A stretch of 64,000 nt of DNA from Terriglobia bacterium (GCA_020073465.1 JAIQFC010000016.1:1-64000); one strand, 5' to 3'; positions 7,281-16,319 are shown, numbered from the stretch's first letter. Notes: a model not told the origin generated them from the letters alone. A program made the numbers and translations.

Positions 7281-9488
7281 ATGCTTGAGCTCTCCACGCC
7301 GGTTCAATACATCAAGGGTGTGGGTCCGCGCATCGCCGAGGTACTGGCCACCAAGGGCATCTCGACCGTCGACGACCTTCTTCATTATCTGCCCTTTCGC
7401 TACGAAGACCGTCTGAATCCGCGCGGGATCTCCGAGCTACGCGCGGGAGAGATGGCAACGGTCATCGGAGAAGTGCGCAATTCGGGCTTGTTCCGCACCC
7501 GCCGCATGCCAATCTTTCAACTGACCGTTGGACAGGGGCGGACACGGCTGCGTTGTCTCTGGTTTCACGGTGCTTATCTGCAGGACAAATTCACACCCGG
7601 CCAGATGATCGCCCTCTACGGCAAGGTGGAGCAGGACCGCAGCGGAGAATTGCAGATTATCCAGCCGCAGTTTGAAATCCTGGGCGATCCCAGCGACGGA
7701 GCCAATGGCGGCGCCGAGAAGAAGGCTGCGGAATCGCTGGAAATTGGCCGAATCGTGCCGATCTATGAGTCTGCCGGCCAGGGACGCCTCACCTCCCGCT
7801 GGTTTCGCCGCGTGATTCGCACCGCCCTGGAGAATCTGAACCCGGATTTGCCGGATCCCATTCCCGCCATTGTGCGCGCCCGCCTGGGCCTGGTCTCACC
7901 GCGGGAGGCTTTGTGGAAGGTGCACTGGCCCGAGGCCGGCGAGAGCTTCGAGGACCTGCAATCCTCGCGCACACCGGCTCACCTCCGCTTGATCTTTGAC
8001 GAACTCTTCTTTGTTGAGCTGGGACTGGAGCTGAAGCACCGACAACAGAAGGCGCAAACCGGAATCGCATTCCGCCTGGACGATCGCGTTCGTGCGGCGA
8101 TCAAGAAGATCTTGCCGTTTCATCCTACAGCTGCCCAGAAGCGCGTGCTCAAAGAGATTGCCGCCGATATGGAAAAGCCTTGTCCCATGCGGCGTTTGCT
8201 ACAGGGCGATGTGGGGTCAGGCAAGACGATCGTGGGCTTCGAGGCAGCCATCATCGCCATCGAGAACGGATGCCAGGTCGCGCTCATGGCTCCGACCGAG
8301 ATCCTGGCCCAGCAGCATTACTTTTCCGCGCGGAGAATTCTGGAGAATGCCGGGTACAAGATTGTGCTGCTGACTGGCTCACTGGAATCCGATCGCAAGC
8401 GCGAAATCAGGCGACACCTTGCGCAGGGGAACGCGCAGTTGGTGATTGGCACCCATGCCCTGCTGGAAGAAAAAGTCGAGTTCTCCAGGTTGGGGCTTGT
8501 AATTGTAGATGAACAACATCGCTTCGGCGTGATGCAGCGGCTCAAGCTGATGAAGAAGACGAGCGAAGGCGAGGAGAGCAGTCGGGCTTCGCTCGATCCC
8601 GCCGGATCCCAGACCCGGCCCCACACGGGTCCGGCCGAGCCAGACGTTCTCGTCATGACGGCAACCCCGATTCCCCGAACTCTGGCTCTCACTCTGTACG
8701 GTGACCTCGACCTGAGCGTGCTTGATGAACTGCCACCTGGGCGCACGCCCATCGTGACGCGCCGTATTGAGGATGAGCGCTCGCCCGAGGTGTGGGACTT
8801 CGTTCGCAAACAGGTGGCCGCTGGACACCAGGTCTACGTGGTCTATCCCGTCATTGAAGAGAACGAAGAGAGCGAGCTCAAGGCTGCCATCAAGATGTAT
8901 CGCGAGTTGAGTGGTCACGTCTTCGCCGATTTCAAAGTCGGGCTGCTGCACGGCCGCCTCGATCCCGACCTGAAAGACCAGGTCATGCGGATGTTTCAGA
9001 AGGGTGAGCTGCAGATTCTGGTCGCAACAACCGTCATCGAGGTTGGTGTTGATGTGCCCAATGCGACTGTCATGGTCATCGAGCACGCCGAGCGTTTCGG
9101 TCTCGCCCAGTTGCACCAGCTGCGCGGCCGCATCGGACGCGGAGCCGCCAAGTCCTATTGCGTGCTCATGACTGGCGGGAAGGTAACAGAAGAAGGCGAG
9201 CGCCGCCTCGATGCCATGGTGCGCACCAGTGACGGTTTCCAGATCGCGGAACTCGACCTCGAACTGCGCGGTCCCGGGGAGTTCTTCGGTACACGCCAGG
9301 CGGGCATGCCCAGCTTCCGCGTCGCCAACCTCATCCGCGACCGCCAGTTGCTGGAAGCGGCGAAACGCGAGGCCGCTGCCGTGATCGCCGGGCCAAACTC
9401 CGAAATCTCACCGGAAGAACTCAGCCGTGCTCTGGTCCACATGCGCGTGCGCTGGCAATCCACGTACGGCCTCGTAGAAGTGGGGTAG
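7281..9488 (+). CDS. recG: ATP-dependent DNA helicase RecG
   Basis: Branch-migrating helicase for stalled forks and Holliday junctions. 735 residues from ATG 7281; TTG 7263 is an alternative. The N-terminal wedge/OB domain begins LSTPVQYIKGVGPRIAEVL. The helicase core has Walker A GDVGSGKT, motif II VDEQHRFGVMQR, motif III TATPIPRT, LLHGRL and the C-terminal QLRGRIGRG and DGFQIAELDLELRGPGEFFGTRQ. An unusual stretch of about 25 residues (TSEGEESSRASLDPAGS and following, bases about 8560-8640) separates motifs II and III and may derive from a dispersed repeat. Confidence 0.96.
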   Translation: MLELSTPVQYIKGVGPRIAEVLATKGISTVDDLLHYLPFRYEDRLNPRGISELRAGEMATVIGEVRNSGLFRTRRMPIFQLTVGQGRTRLRCLWFHGAYLQDKFTPGQMIALYGKVEQDRSGELQIIQPQFEILGDPSDGANGGAEKKAAESLEIGRIVPIYESAGQGRLTSRWFRRVIRTALENLNPDLPDPIPAIVRARLGLVSPREALWKVHWPEAGESFEDLQSSRTPAHLRLIFDELFFVELGLELKHRQQKAQTGIAFRLDDRVRAAIKKILPFHPTAAQKRVLKEIAADMEKPCPMRRLLQGDVGSGKTIVGFEAAIIAIENGCQVALMAPTEILAQQHYFSARRILENAGYKIVLLTGSLESDRKREIRRHLAQGNAQLVIGTHALLEEKVEFSRLGLVIVDEQHRFGVMQRLKLMKKTSEGEESSRASLDPAGSQTRPHTGPAEPDVLVMTATPIPRTLALTLYGDLDLSVLDELPPGRTPIVTRRIEDERSPEVWDFVRKQVAAGHQVYVVYPVIEENEESELKAAIKMYRELSGHVFADFKVGLLHGRLDPDLKDQVMRMFQKGELQILVATTVIEVGVDVPNATVMVIEHAERFGLAQLHQLRGRIGRGAAKSYCVLMTGGKVTEEGERRLDAMVRTSDGFQIAELDLELRGPGEFFGTRQAGMPSFRVANLIRDRQLLEAAKREAAAVIAGPNSEISPEELSRALVHMRVRWQSTYGLVEVG

Positions 9489-9542
9489 GAGTTCGACCAA
9501 TGGCGGCGGCAGGGTTGGCCCGGCACATGTTGTGCTGCGACC

Positions 9543-10019
9543 TTACTGGGTAACGGTAGCCTGATAGCTCACGGTTTGCCAGCGCCCATTCCGGCGCACC
9601 CAGACCCGCGTGTAGCGGTAAGGCCCGCTGAAATCCTCCCCAAGCTGGTGGCCTTTGACGTCGGCGCGCGCGGTGACGACGGCCATATCGCCGTAGATAC
9701 GAACGACCATGTCCGTCACATTCATCGCTTCATAACGGAGCTGTCCGCTCTTGCGGGCCGAGATGGCGTCTTCTTTGGTCGTGACCTGGCCCAGAGGAGT
9801 GATCGCGACGTAGTCTTCGGCGAGGATTCGCTTGGTGAACTCAGCGTCCCGATGAAGGGTCGCCTCTTTGGACTGGCGTTCCATGTCAACGATCTCGCGA
9901 ATCGTGTCTTGATCGGCTGACTGGAAGGGGGGCCTGGGGTGAACGGCCACGTGCTGCGCGGCGAAGACGGGCAGCGCCGCGAGCGCGCACCACAATAACG
10001 CTAAACACTTGTTTGCCAC
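9543..10019 (-). CDS. Secreted SnoaL/DUF4440-like NTF2-fold protein
   Basis: 158 residues with a signal peptide (KCLALLWCALAALPVFAAQ). The mature part has the NTF2-fold pattern of DUF4440: an N-terminal helix IREIVDMERQSKEATLHRD, LAEDYVAITPLGQVTTKEDAI, and C-terminal strands MAVVTARADVKGH and RVWVRRNGRWQTVSYQAT. The fold covers enzymes and ligand-binding proteins, so no reaction is claimed. It is convergent with recG. Confidence 0.75.
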   Translation of the reverse strand: MANKCLALLWCALAALPVFAAQHVAVHPRPPFQSADQDTIREIVDMERQSKEATLHRDAEFTKRILAEDYVAITPLGQVTTKEDAISARKSGQLRYEAMNVTDMVVRIYGDMAVVTARADVKGHQLGEDFSGPYRYTRVWVRRNGRWQTVSYQATVTQ

Positions 10020-10322
10020 AATGAGACCTCCGCGTTATGCGAAGAGACAGAGATCTGCCTGACCCGAGTTACGCATTCTTGGATGCAACAGTTCCGTGAA
10101 AAAGTGCAGAACTCACAAGATTTATCGGAACAACCCGCCAGACCCTCCACAGGTTACTGGAGCGCGATCCAAACAGTAAAGACTGCGGTGTTGTCTCTTC
10201 TGTTTTGAATTCTTCTGAATGCCCGTCCTTATCGGTTTTGCGTCTCATATTGATTCACACAACTCTCGTGCTGAGAGACTTCGCCGAGCGCTTCTAGTAG
10301 AATCAACCGTCCCATTCCCCAC
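10020..10322. other. Intergenic region between NTF2-like gene and cobO
   Basis: About 300 bases without a supported gene. I looked for a cobalamin riboswitch ahead of cobO and saw no B12-box-like conserved core. No clear terminator; promoters for both divergent genes must lie here but none is convincing. Confidence 0.4.
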
Positions 10323-10859
10323 ATGGCTGACGTTCGCCGCGGTCTCATCATCGTCAACACTGGCCCCGGCAAGGGCAAGACAACCGCGGCCATGGGCACT
10401 GCCTTGCGGGCCGTGGGCCAGGGAATGCGCGTTCTCATGCTGCAATTTCTCAAGGGCTCGTGGCACTATGGCGAACTGGATGCAGTGAAGGCGTTCGGCG
10501 ACAAGTTCGTCATGAAGCAGATGGGGCGCGGATTCGTGAAAGTGGGATCAGAAAAGCCCGACCCCGAAGATGTGCGGATGGTTGAAGAGGCCTGGGCAGA
10601 AGCCGACAGGGCGATCCAGTCAGGGGAGTGGGACTTGGTTGTCCTCGATGAGATCAACTATGCCATCACCTACGGCATGCTTGATCCGGCTAAGGTTGTC
10701 GAGAGTCTGAAGCGGAAGCCGGAAATGGTGCACGTCATCTTGACGGGCAGGAACGCGCACCCCACAATTGTCGAGGTCGCCGACACCGTGACCGAGATAC
10801 GCCAGATCAAGCATGCCTACGAAAAGGGCGTGATGGCCCAGAGAGGGATCGAATACTGA
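10323..10859 (+). CDS. cobO: Cob(I)yrinic acid a,c-diamide adenosyltransferase (CobO/BtuR type)
   Basis: Transfers the 5'-deoxyadenosyl group of ATP to Co(I) corrinoid, making adenosylcobalamin. 178 residues, normal for the CobA/CobO/BtuR family. The P-loop GPGKGKTTAAMG is at residues about 14-25. Further family blocks are VLMLQFLKGSW, WDLVVLDEINYA and HVILTGRNAHP. No other cobalamin gene lies nearby, so it may serve corrinoid salvage. The next gene is accD, separated by a repeat hairpin. Confidence 0.93.
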   Translation: MADVRRGLIIVNTGPGKGKTTAAMGTALRAVGQGMRVLMLQFLKGSWHYGELDAVKAFGDKFVMKQMGRGFVKVGSEKPDPEDVRMVEEAWAEADRAIQSGEWDLVVLDEINYAITYGMLDPAKVVESLKRKPEMVHVILTGRNAHPTIVEVADTVTEIRQIKHAYEKGVMAQRGIEY

Positions 10860-10862
10860 GAA

Positions 10863-10929
10863 CTTAGTACCCAGTACCCAGTTGCCAGCAAAACCGCGGC
10901 GCGCACTGGTCCTGGCAACTGGCAACCTG
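10863..10929. repeat. Dispersed palindromic repeat (AGTACCCAGTACCC type)
   Basis: CCCAGTTGCCAG and CTGGCAACTGG arms face each other around a short GC-rich centre between cobO and accD. The AGTACCCAGTACCC start resembles the segment inserted in folC at 12645. Confidence 0.7.
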
Positions 10930-10933
10930 TTTT

Positions 10934-11776
10934 ATGGCTTGGTTCAAACGCGAATCCGCTGAGCTGGACACATCGGGCGAGAAGAAAGTCCGCACCGAAG
11001 GCCTGTGGGTGAAGTGTGAAAACTGCCGCCAGATCATCTGGAAGAAAGATCTGGAAGAGAACATGAACGTTTGCCCGAAGTGCGACAAGCACTTCAGGAT
11101 TGACGCCCGGACCCGGCTTGCGCAACTCCTCGATGATGGCCAATACGAGACCTTCGACGGCAACCTGGTCTCGACCGACCCGCTGAAGTTCGTGGACTTG
11201 AAGGCCTATTCAAAACGTCTGCAGCAGGCGCAGGAGGAGACGGGTCTCAATGATGCGGTGATCAACGCGCAAGGGAAACTCTTGGGACGTCCCGTAGTGG
11301 CCAGCGTTATGGAGTACGCGTTCATCGGAGGCAGCATGGGCGCCGTGGTGGGCGAGGCCATCACTCGCGCCGTGGAGCGGGCCGTCGAGCTTCGCATGCC
11401 CCTGATTATCGTCTCCGCGTCGGGCGGCGCCCGCATGATGGAAGGCGTCGTCAGCCTCATGCAGCTGGCGAAAATCTCGGCGGCGCTGGCACGCCTCGAC
11501 CAGGCGAAGGTCCCCTACATCTCGCTGTTGACCGATCCGACAACCGGCGGAGTGACAGCGTCGTTTGCCATGCTGGGCGACTTGAATATTGCCGAGCCCG
11601 GTGCGCTGATCGGATTCGCCGGCCCCCGCGTGATCGAACAAACCATCCGCCAGAAGCTGCCGGCAGGCTTCCAGAGGAGCGAATTCCTGCTGGAGCACGG
11701 GATGCTCGACGCAGTCGTCCATCGCAAGCAGCTGAAACCTTACATCGCCCGCGCGCTGGACTTTATGGCTGCTTAA
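10934..11776 (+). CDS. accD: Acetyl-CoA carboxylase carboxyltransferase subunit beta
   Basis: Beta subunit of the carboxyltransferase that moves CO2 from biotin to acetyl-CoA, the first step of fatty-acid synthesis. 280 residues. The N-terminal four-cysteine zinc ribbon is C28-x2-C31 and C47-x2-C50. The crotonase-fold core has MEYAFIGGSMGAVVGEAI, SASGGARMMEG, PTTGGVTASFAMLGD and EPGALIGFAGPRVI. ATG 10934 follows a TTTT stretch with a weak ribosome site. accA is not in the window. A repeat separates it from folC; the accD-folC order is common in bacteria. Confidence 0.97.
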   Translation: MAWFKRESAELDTSGEKKVRTEGLWVKCENCRQIIWKKDLEENMNVCPKCDKHFRIDARTRLAQLLDDGQYETFDGNLVSTDPLKFVDLKAYSKRLQQAQEETGLNDAVINAQGKLLGRPVVASVMEYAFIGGSMGAVVGEAITRAVERAVELRMPLIIVSASGGARMMEGVVSLMQLAKISAALARLDQAKVPYISLLTDPTTGGVTASFAMLGDLNIAEPGALIGFAGPRVIEQTIRQKLPAGFQRSEFLLEHGMLDAVVHRKQLKPYIARALDFMAA

Positions 11777-11779
11777 CAG

Positions 11780-11930
11780 CAGCTGTCAGCTATCAGCCTT
11801 CAGCCATCCGCTAAACCCAGCGCTCCAGACCCTCGGCGTCCTAAGCGCTTCCACGACTTTTTCGGAAACCTGCGGGGCTGGTAATCTGGCATCCAAGCTG
11901 ATGGCTGATAGCTGACGGCTGAAAGCTGCC
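11780..11930. repeat. Dispersed palindromic repeat, family A (copy 2)
   Basis: Left arm 11780-11807 (CAGCTGTCAGCTATCAGCC) and right arm 11896-11930 (GCTGATGGCTGATAGCTGACG) match copy 1 at 304-393. The central spacer of about 90 bases is unrelated to that of copy 1. It fills the accD-folC gap. Confidence 0.85.
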
Positions 11931-11932
11931 TC

Positions 11933-13330
11933 ATGTCCTACGAAACCGCAGTTGCGAGCATGTTTGCGCTCGGTCACGAGCTGGCCCATACGCCATCGCA
12001 CAAGTTCGATCTGGAGCACATGAAGGTGTTGCTCAAGGCCATGTCGCACCCGGAGGGGCGGTTCTACAGTGTGCTGATCGCGGGTACAAACGGCAAAGGC
12101 TCGACTGCGGCGACGCTGGCGTCAATCCTGCAGGCGTCGGGCCTGAAGACCGGGCTCTACACGTCGCCGCACCTGGTACGCATCAACGAGCGCATCCGGG
12201 TAAACGGGCAGGAGATCAGCGACGACGATTTCGCCGAAATACACGGGGAAGTCGATCGTCTGGCGGGCCAGCTAGTCGACCGGGGAGCGTTGCCCTGGCA
12301 TCCCAGCTTCTTCGAGATGATGACCGCAATCGCGTTTGAGCGCTTCGCTCGCGAGAAGGTCGACATGGCCGTGCTCGAAGTCGGGATGGGTGGGCGCCTG
12401 GATGCCACCAACGTCGTGGAGCCGCTGGTCAGCGTGATTACCGACATCGCACTCGATCATCAGAAGTTTCTCGGCAATTCTGTGGGCGAGATCGCGCGAG
12501 AGAAGGTCGGGATCATTCGTCCCGGAGGTGTGGTCGTCACCCTGCCGCAGCAACCCGAGGCCAACGACGTCATTGGGAACACAATCATGCAGCTAGGCGC
12601 CCGGGGTGTAAGCGCAGTTCCTTACGTGCCGCCGGTGTCACCCGGCAGTACCCAATACCTGGTACCGAGTACCGAGAAGAAGTCTTTCACCGCCGAGCAC
12701 TCAGAGAAAGCCGAGGAAAACCGAGGCCATTCTCTCTATCGCTATCCGCTGCAAGTCATGGGCAAACAGATTCTGGTGGAGACGCCGCTGATGGGGCGAC
12801 ACCAGTTGCGCAACGTGGCGCTGGCCATCGCCACGGCTGAGGAGTTGAGGAAGCAGGGGTTTGCCGTCACGGCCACGGCGATTGAGCGCGGGATTCGCGA
12901 GACACACTGGCCGGGAAGGTTCCAGGTAATCCGTGCCAGCGAGGGTTGGCCGGAGATCGTGCTCGACGTAGCCCACAATCCCGCAGGCGCATGGGCACTG
13001 CGTTCCGCCCTTTCGGAGCGCTATGAAGACCGTCCACTGGTTTTCGTTTTCGGTGCCATGCGCGACAAGGCAATCTCGGAGATGACGGAGATTCTGTTCC
13101 CCCTGGCGAACCGGGTGATCGCCACGCGGGCGGAAAATCCCCGGTCGGCTTCTCCAGAAGAAATCCAGCTGGCGGCCGGACGAACAGGGGTCGAGATTGA
13201 AAGCGCTCCCGATGTGGCGGACGCTTTACAGCGGGCCAGGTCTCTGGCTAAACCTGACACTGCGGTCGTGATCACGGGATCGATCTACGTGGTGGGTGAG
13301 GCGATGCGCCTCCTCGGGGCGGGAGTCTAA
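11933..13330 (+). CDS. folC: Bifunctional folylpolyglutamate/dihydrofolate synthase, with in-frame insertion
   Basis: Mur-ligase-fold enzyme adding glutamate to dihydropteroate and folates. 465 residues. P-loop GTNGKGST is at about 51-58; the core continues with TSPHLVRINERIRVNG, FFEMMTAIAF, VLEVGMGGRLDATN, DIALDHQKFLG and the C-terminal LDVAHNPAGA. Between VPYVPPVSPG and RYPLQVMGKQ lies an in-frame segment (bases about 12645-12726) coding STQYLVPSTEKK and FTAEHSEKAEENR, whose DNA resembles dispersed repeats elsewhere in the window. This region is a surface loop in FolC, so the enzyme is probably active. Confidence 0.94.
   Translation: MSYETAVASMFALGHELAHTPSHKFDLEHMKVLLKAMSHPEGRFYSVLIAGTNGKGSTAATLASILQASGLKTGLYTSPHLVRINERIRVNGQEISDDDFAEIHGEVDRLAGQLVDRGALPWHPSFFEMMTAIAFERFAREKVDMAVLEVGMGGRLDATNVVEPLVSVITDIALDHQKFLGNSVGEIAREKVGIIRPGGVVVTLPQQPEANDVIGNTIMQLGARGVSAVPYVPPVSPGSTQYLVPSTEKKSFTAEHSEKAEENRGHSLYRYPLQVMGKQILVETPLMGRHQLRNVALAIATAEELRKQGFAVTATAIERGIRETHWPGRFQVIRASEGWPEIVLDVAHNPAGAWALRSALSERYEDRPLVFVFGAMRDKAISEMTEILFPLANRVIATRAENPRSASPEEIQLAAGRTGVEIESAPDVADALQRARSLAKPDTAVVITGSIYVVGEAMRLLGAGV
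12645..12726. repeat. Repeat-like segment inside folC
   Basis: GCAGTACCCAATACC plus GGTACCGAGTACC resembles the repeat at 10863. The following CACCGCCGAGCACTCAGAG resembles the CACGGAGGCACGGAG family. The length keeps the folC frame. Confidence 0.6.
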
Positions 13331-13364
13331 GGCGCTCCCCAGGGGATTCCCCTAGAATGGAACA

Positions 13365-14207
13365 GTGGCGGAAGTGAACTCATCGCTGGAGCAGGTGGAA
13401 GGTGGCGCGGGCGGCACGCCTGCAGCTGCCGTCCCTCGCTCAAGTCCGCACACGATCTCCGGCGTCAAGTACGGTTGGGCGAGCCGCCTGCGTTCGTACT
13501 TCATCCTCGATCCGCTGATCTGGGTCTACACCCTGGTGATGGGGCTGCTGGCGATTCCCGGTGGCTGGTTCGACCAAGACGGACGCCGGCTGCACTGGTT
13601 CTCACGCACGTGGTCGTGGCTGATCATGAAGACAATCTTCTCGCCGGTGAAGGTAATCGGCTTGGAGAAGATCGACACTTCCAAGCCCCACGTCTATGCG
13701 GTGAATCACGCCTCCGCACTCGACATTCCGGTGCTCTACGTCTACCTGCCGTTCCAATTTCGCATCGCCTTCAAGAAGGAGTTGTTGTCATACCCGGTCA
13801 TCGGCTGGCAACTGAGGCGCTCCGGGCAGGTGTGCATTGATCAGCAGAATCCTTCGCATTCGATCAGCAGCATCCGTGCAGCGTTGAAGGGGCTGAAGGC
13901 CGGCCTGCCGCTGGTGATCTTTCCGGAGGGTGGACGAACCCCGGACGGCGAAATCAAGCCGTTCCTGTCCGGCGCTTTCTTTCTGGCCATCAAGGCGCAG
14001 GTGGATATTGTTCCCGTGGCGCTGGTGGGAACCTACGAACTCCTGCCCATGGACACCTACCACATCAAGTGCCGGCCGCTCGAGATGCGGGTGGGCGAAC
14101 CGATTTCGACCACCGGCTTGACGCTGCGGGATCTGGAAGCGGTGTCGGGCAAGGTGCAAGAGGCGATTCAGGATCTGTACGATCGCCAAGGCCCAGCTTC
14201 CGCTTAA
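13365..14207 (+). CDS. plsC: 1-acyl-sn-glycerol-3-phosphate acyltransferase
   Basis: Makes phosphatidic acid from lysophosphatidic acid at the inner membrane. 280 residues from GTG 13365. Catalytic HX4D is NHASALD, the substrate motif is FPEGGRTPDGEIKPF, and IVPVALVGTYELLP is motif IV. A hydrophobic stretch (about 48-65, LIWVYTLVMGLLAIPGGW) precedes the catalytic domain. An N-terminal tail of about 35 residues (GGAGGTPAAAVP) is variable. It follows folC by 34 bases and may be cotranscribed. Confidence 0.92.
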   Translation: MAEVNSSLEQVEGGAGGTPAAAVPRSSPHTISGVKYGWASRLRSYFILDPLIWVYTLVMGLLAIPGGWFDQDGRRLHWFSRTWSWLIMKTIFSPVKVIGLEKIDTSKPHVYAVNHASALDIPVLYVYLPFQFRIAFKKELLSYPVIGWQLRRSGQVCIDQQNPSHSISSIRAALKGLKAGLPLVIFPEGGRTPDGEIKPFLSGAFFLAIKAQVDIVPVALVGTYELLPMDTYHIKCRPLEMRVGEPISTTGLTLRDLEAVSGKVQEAIQDLYDRQGPASA

Positions 14208-14280
14208 GCTGCAGTTTCCGCCGTAACTTTTTCTCTCGCTGGCCCGTTACCCCTATGTACTCCAACCCGCGGAGATCTCG

Positions 14281-14832
14281 TTGAAGGCTCTGAAGAAAGA
14301 AGCGGACGAGCGGCTTCTGATCGAGGCTGCGCAGAAGGACCCGTCTCGCTTTGCGGAACTCTATGAGAACAACTTTGCACGAGTTTACGCGTACGTGCTG
14401 CGGCGTGTGGGAAACCGTGCGGAAACGGAAGACTTGACCTCGGAGGTCTTTCATCAGGCGCTGGCGAATTTGAAACGCTTTGAGTGGCGCGGGATTCCGT
14501 TCTCGGCCTGGCTGTTCCGGATTGCCGCGAACTTGATCTCCGACCGCTGGCAGCGTTCAGGCCGTGAACAGGTTGCAGACGATCCCCAGCAAGTCGAAGC
14601 GGCGCAGGCCAGTCCGGCCGAGATCGAAGAAGTGGAGCGGCGCGCCACCCTGTTCCGGCTAGTTGAAACCTTGCCCGACGAGCAGCGGCGCGTGATGGTG
14701 CTGCGGTTCGTGGAGCAGAAAAGTATCAAGGAAGTCGCGCGGGAGGTTCGCAAAACTGAGGGCGCGGTGAAGCAGTTACAGTTCCGAGCGCTCACGAGTC
14801 TGCGGGCGCGCATGGGGGGTGCCGATGCCTAA
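14281..14832 (+). CDS. ECF-type RNA polymerase sigma factor
   Basis: 183 residues from TTG 14281. Region 2 has FAELYENNFARVYAYVLRRV, ETEDLTSEVFHQALANL and FSAWLFRIAANLISDRWQR. Region 4 has LPDEQRRVMVLRFVEQKSI and the helix-turn-helix KEVAREVRKTEGAVKQLQ. No zinc-finger anti-sigma is adjacent. Its last 8 bases overlap the start of the three-VOC-domain gene, implying translational coupling. Target promoters are unknown. Confidence 0.92.
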   Translation: MKALKKEADERLLIEAAQKDPSRFAELYENNFARVYAYVLRRVGNRAETEDLTSEVFHQALANLKRFEWRGIPFSAWLFRIAANLISDRWQRSGREQVADDPQQVEAAQASPAEIEEVERRATLFRLVETLPDEQRRVMVLRFVEQKSIKEVAREVRKTEGAVKQLQFRALTSLRARMGGADA

Positions 14833-16306
14833 GCGCTCTCTGAGTCCGGGGAAGAACAATCCCAGCAAGATCGAGCAACTGAACCGCGCCGTGGACGCAA
14901 TGTTTGCCCGCACAGACGGCAAGCCGCCCAAGGTGGATGGGAGCCTCGAGCCCCTGGTACGGATTGCCGCTGATTTGCGCGACCTGCCGCGCGAGGAATT
15001 TAAGACAAGACTGAGAACTGAATTGCTGCAAGGGAGAAGGAGAAGAACCATGACCACCGTCGCCGAGCCCGTTGCAACCGTGCGCACGACTGCGATCCCA
15101 CATCTAACGGTGAAGGACGCTGCCAAGGCGATTCGGTTCTACGAGAGAGCCCTGGGGGCGACCGAGACATTCCGATTCGAGGCCGGTGGGAGAATCGCGC
15201 ATGCCGAGATCAAGATTGGCAATTCGTTGATTGGGCTGTCGGATGAGTGGGAGGAGGGCGGCCGGCTCAGCGCGGAGTCATGGGGTCATTCTCCCGTTTC
15301 ATTCCGCATCTTCGTGGACGATGTTGATTCCTCTGCGGCTCGTGCCGTGGCAGCGGGAATGCGAGTTTCGATGCCCATCACGGATCAATTCTACGGATAT
15401 CGCGAGGGCAACTTCGTCGACCCGTTTGGCTACACCTGGAATATCGTCACAGTGAAAGAAGAGATGTCGGTGGAGGAAATGCACCGCCGGCACAATGCTA
15501 TGCACGTGGAAGCACCGCCACCGGCTGTCGATCCCGTTCGCAAAGGCTTCCGCACGGTTACTCCGTATCTGGTCGCGCCCGACGCCGAAAGCGTAATCAA
15601 TTTCGTGAAACAGACTTTCGGAGCGGAAGAGACATTCCGCGACGTGGGCTCGGCGGGTGGATATCACTGCGAAGTCCGCATCGATGACTCCATGCTGATG
15701 ATCGGCGGCGGCGGCCCGGGTCTGGCCTGGAAGGGAGACGCGGTGCTTGGGGCGTTTCACGTCTACGTTCGCGACTGCGACGCAGCCTACAAGCGTGCCC
15801 TGCAGGCAGGCGGCAAGCCGCTCGATGAACCCGCGGATCAGCCCTACGGGGAGCGCGCGGCCAGCGTGATCGATGCAGCCGGCAACCACTGGTACATCGC
15901 GACCTACAAGGAAACCGGCTACAAGTGGGAAGGCGCGCCCACGGTTCAGCCCTACTTGCATCCGCTGCGGGCCGAGCCGGTGATCAAGTTCCTGAAGCGC
16001 GCTTTCGGAGCCGAGGAGCTGGGGCGGTACACCGCGCCCGATGGCGTCATCCCTCACATCACGCTGAAAATCGGCACTTCACACCTGGAGATGGGAGAGG
16101 CGCAAGGGCCGTATCAGCCGATGAAATCGATGTTCTACTTGTACGTGCCGCAGGTGGATGCGGCGTACCGGCGGGCGATTACGGCAGGAGCAACGTCCAT
16201 TCACGAACCAGCGGATCAACCTTACGGAGACCGCGTCGGCGCTGTGACCGATGCGTTCGGCAATCAGTGGTACATTGCGACGAGCGTGAAGGAGATTCAG
16301 AAGTAG
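14825..16306 (+). CDS. Three-domain VOC (glyoxalase/PhnB-like) protein with sigma-linked N-terminal segment
   Basis: 493 residues from ATG 14825; GTG 14819 is an alternative. Residues about 1-72 form a charged helical segment (LNRAVDAMFART, LVRIAADLRDLPREEFKTRL) seen in acidobacterial proteins next to ECF sigma genes. Three vicinal-oxygen-chelate domains follow, with starts TAIPHLTVKDAAKAIRFYER, VTPYLVAPDAESVINFVKQ and VQPYLHPLRAEPVIKFLKR. Each ends in a (V/A)DPFGYTWNIVT or GNHWYIATYK type strand. PhnB-like VOC domains usually pair into one active site, so an odd number is unusual. No substrate can be assigned. The coupling to the sigma gene suggests the N-terminal segment regulates it. Confidence 0.85.
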   Translation: MPKRSLSPGKNNPSKIEQLNRAVDAMFARTDGKPPKVDGSLEPLVRIAADLRDLPREEFKTRLRTELLQGRRRRTMTTVAEPVATVRTTAIPHLTVKDAAKAIRFYERALGATETFRFEAGGRIAHAEIKIGNSLIGLSDEWEEGGRLSAESWGHSPVSFRIFVDDVDSSAARAVAAGMRVSMPITDQFYGYREGNFVDPFGYTWNIVTVKEEMSVEEMHRRHNAMHVEAPPPAVDPVRKGFRTVTPYLVAPDAESVINFVKQTFGAEETFRDVGSAGGYHCEVRIDDSMLMIGGGGPGLAWKGDAVLGAFHVYVRDCDAAYKRALQAGGKPLDEPADQPYGERAASVIDAAGNHWYIATYKETGYKWEGAPTVQPYLHPLRAEPVIKFLKRAFGAEELGRYTAPDGVIPHITLKIGTSHLEMGEAQGPYQPMKSMFYLYVPQVDAAYRRAITAGATSIHEPADQPYGDRVGAVTDAFGNQWYIATSVKEIQK

Positions 16307-16319
16307 TCGCTAGACTGTC

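Noticed and set aside
10020-10322. Cobalamin riboswitch upstream of cobO
   Set aside because: No B12-box-like conserved sequence or obvious fold found by eye.
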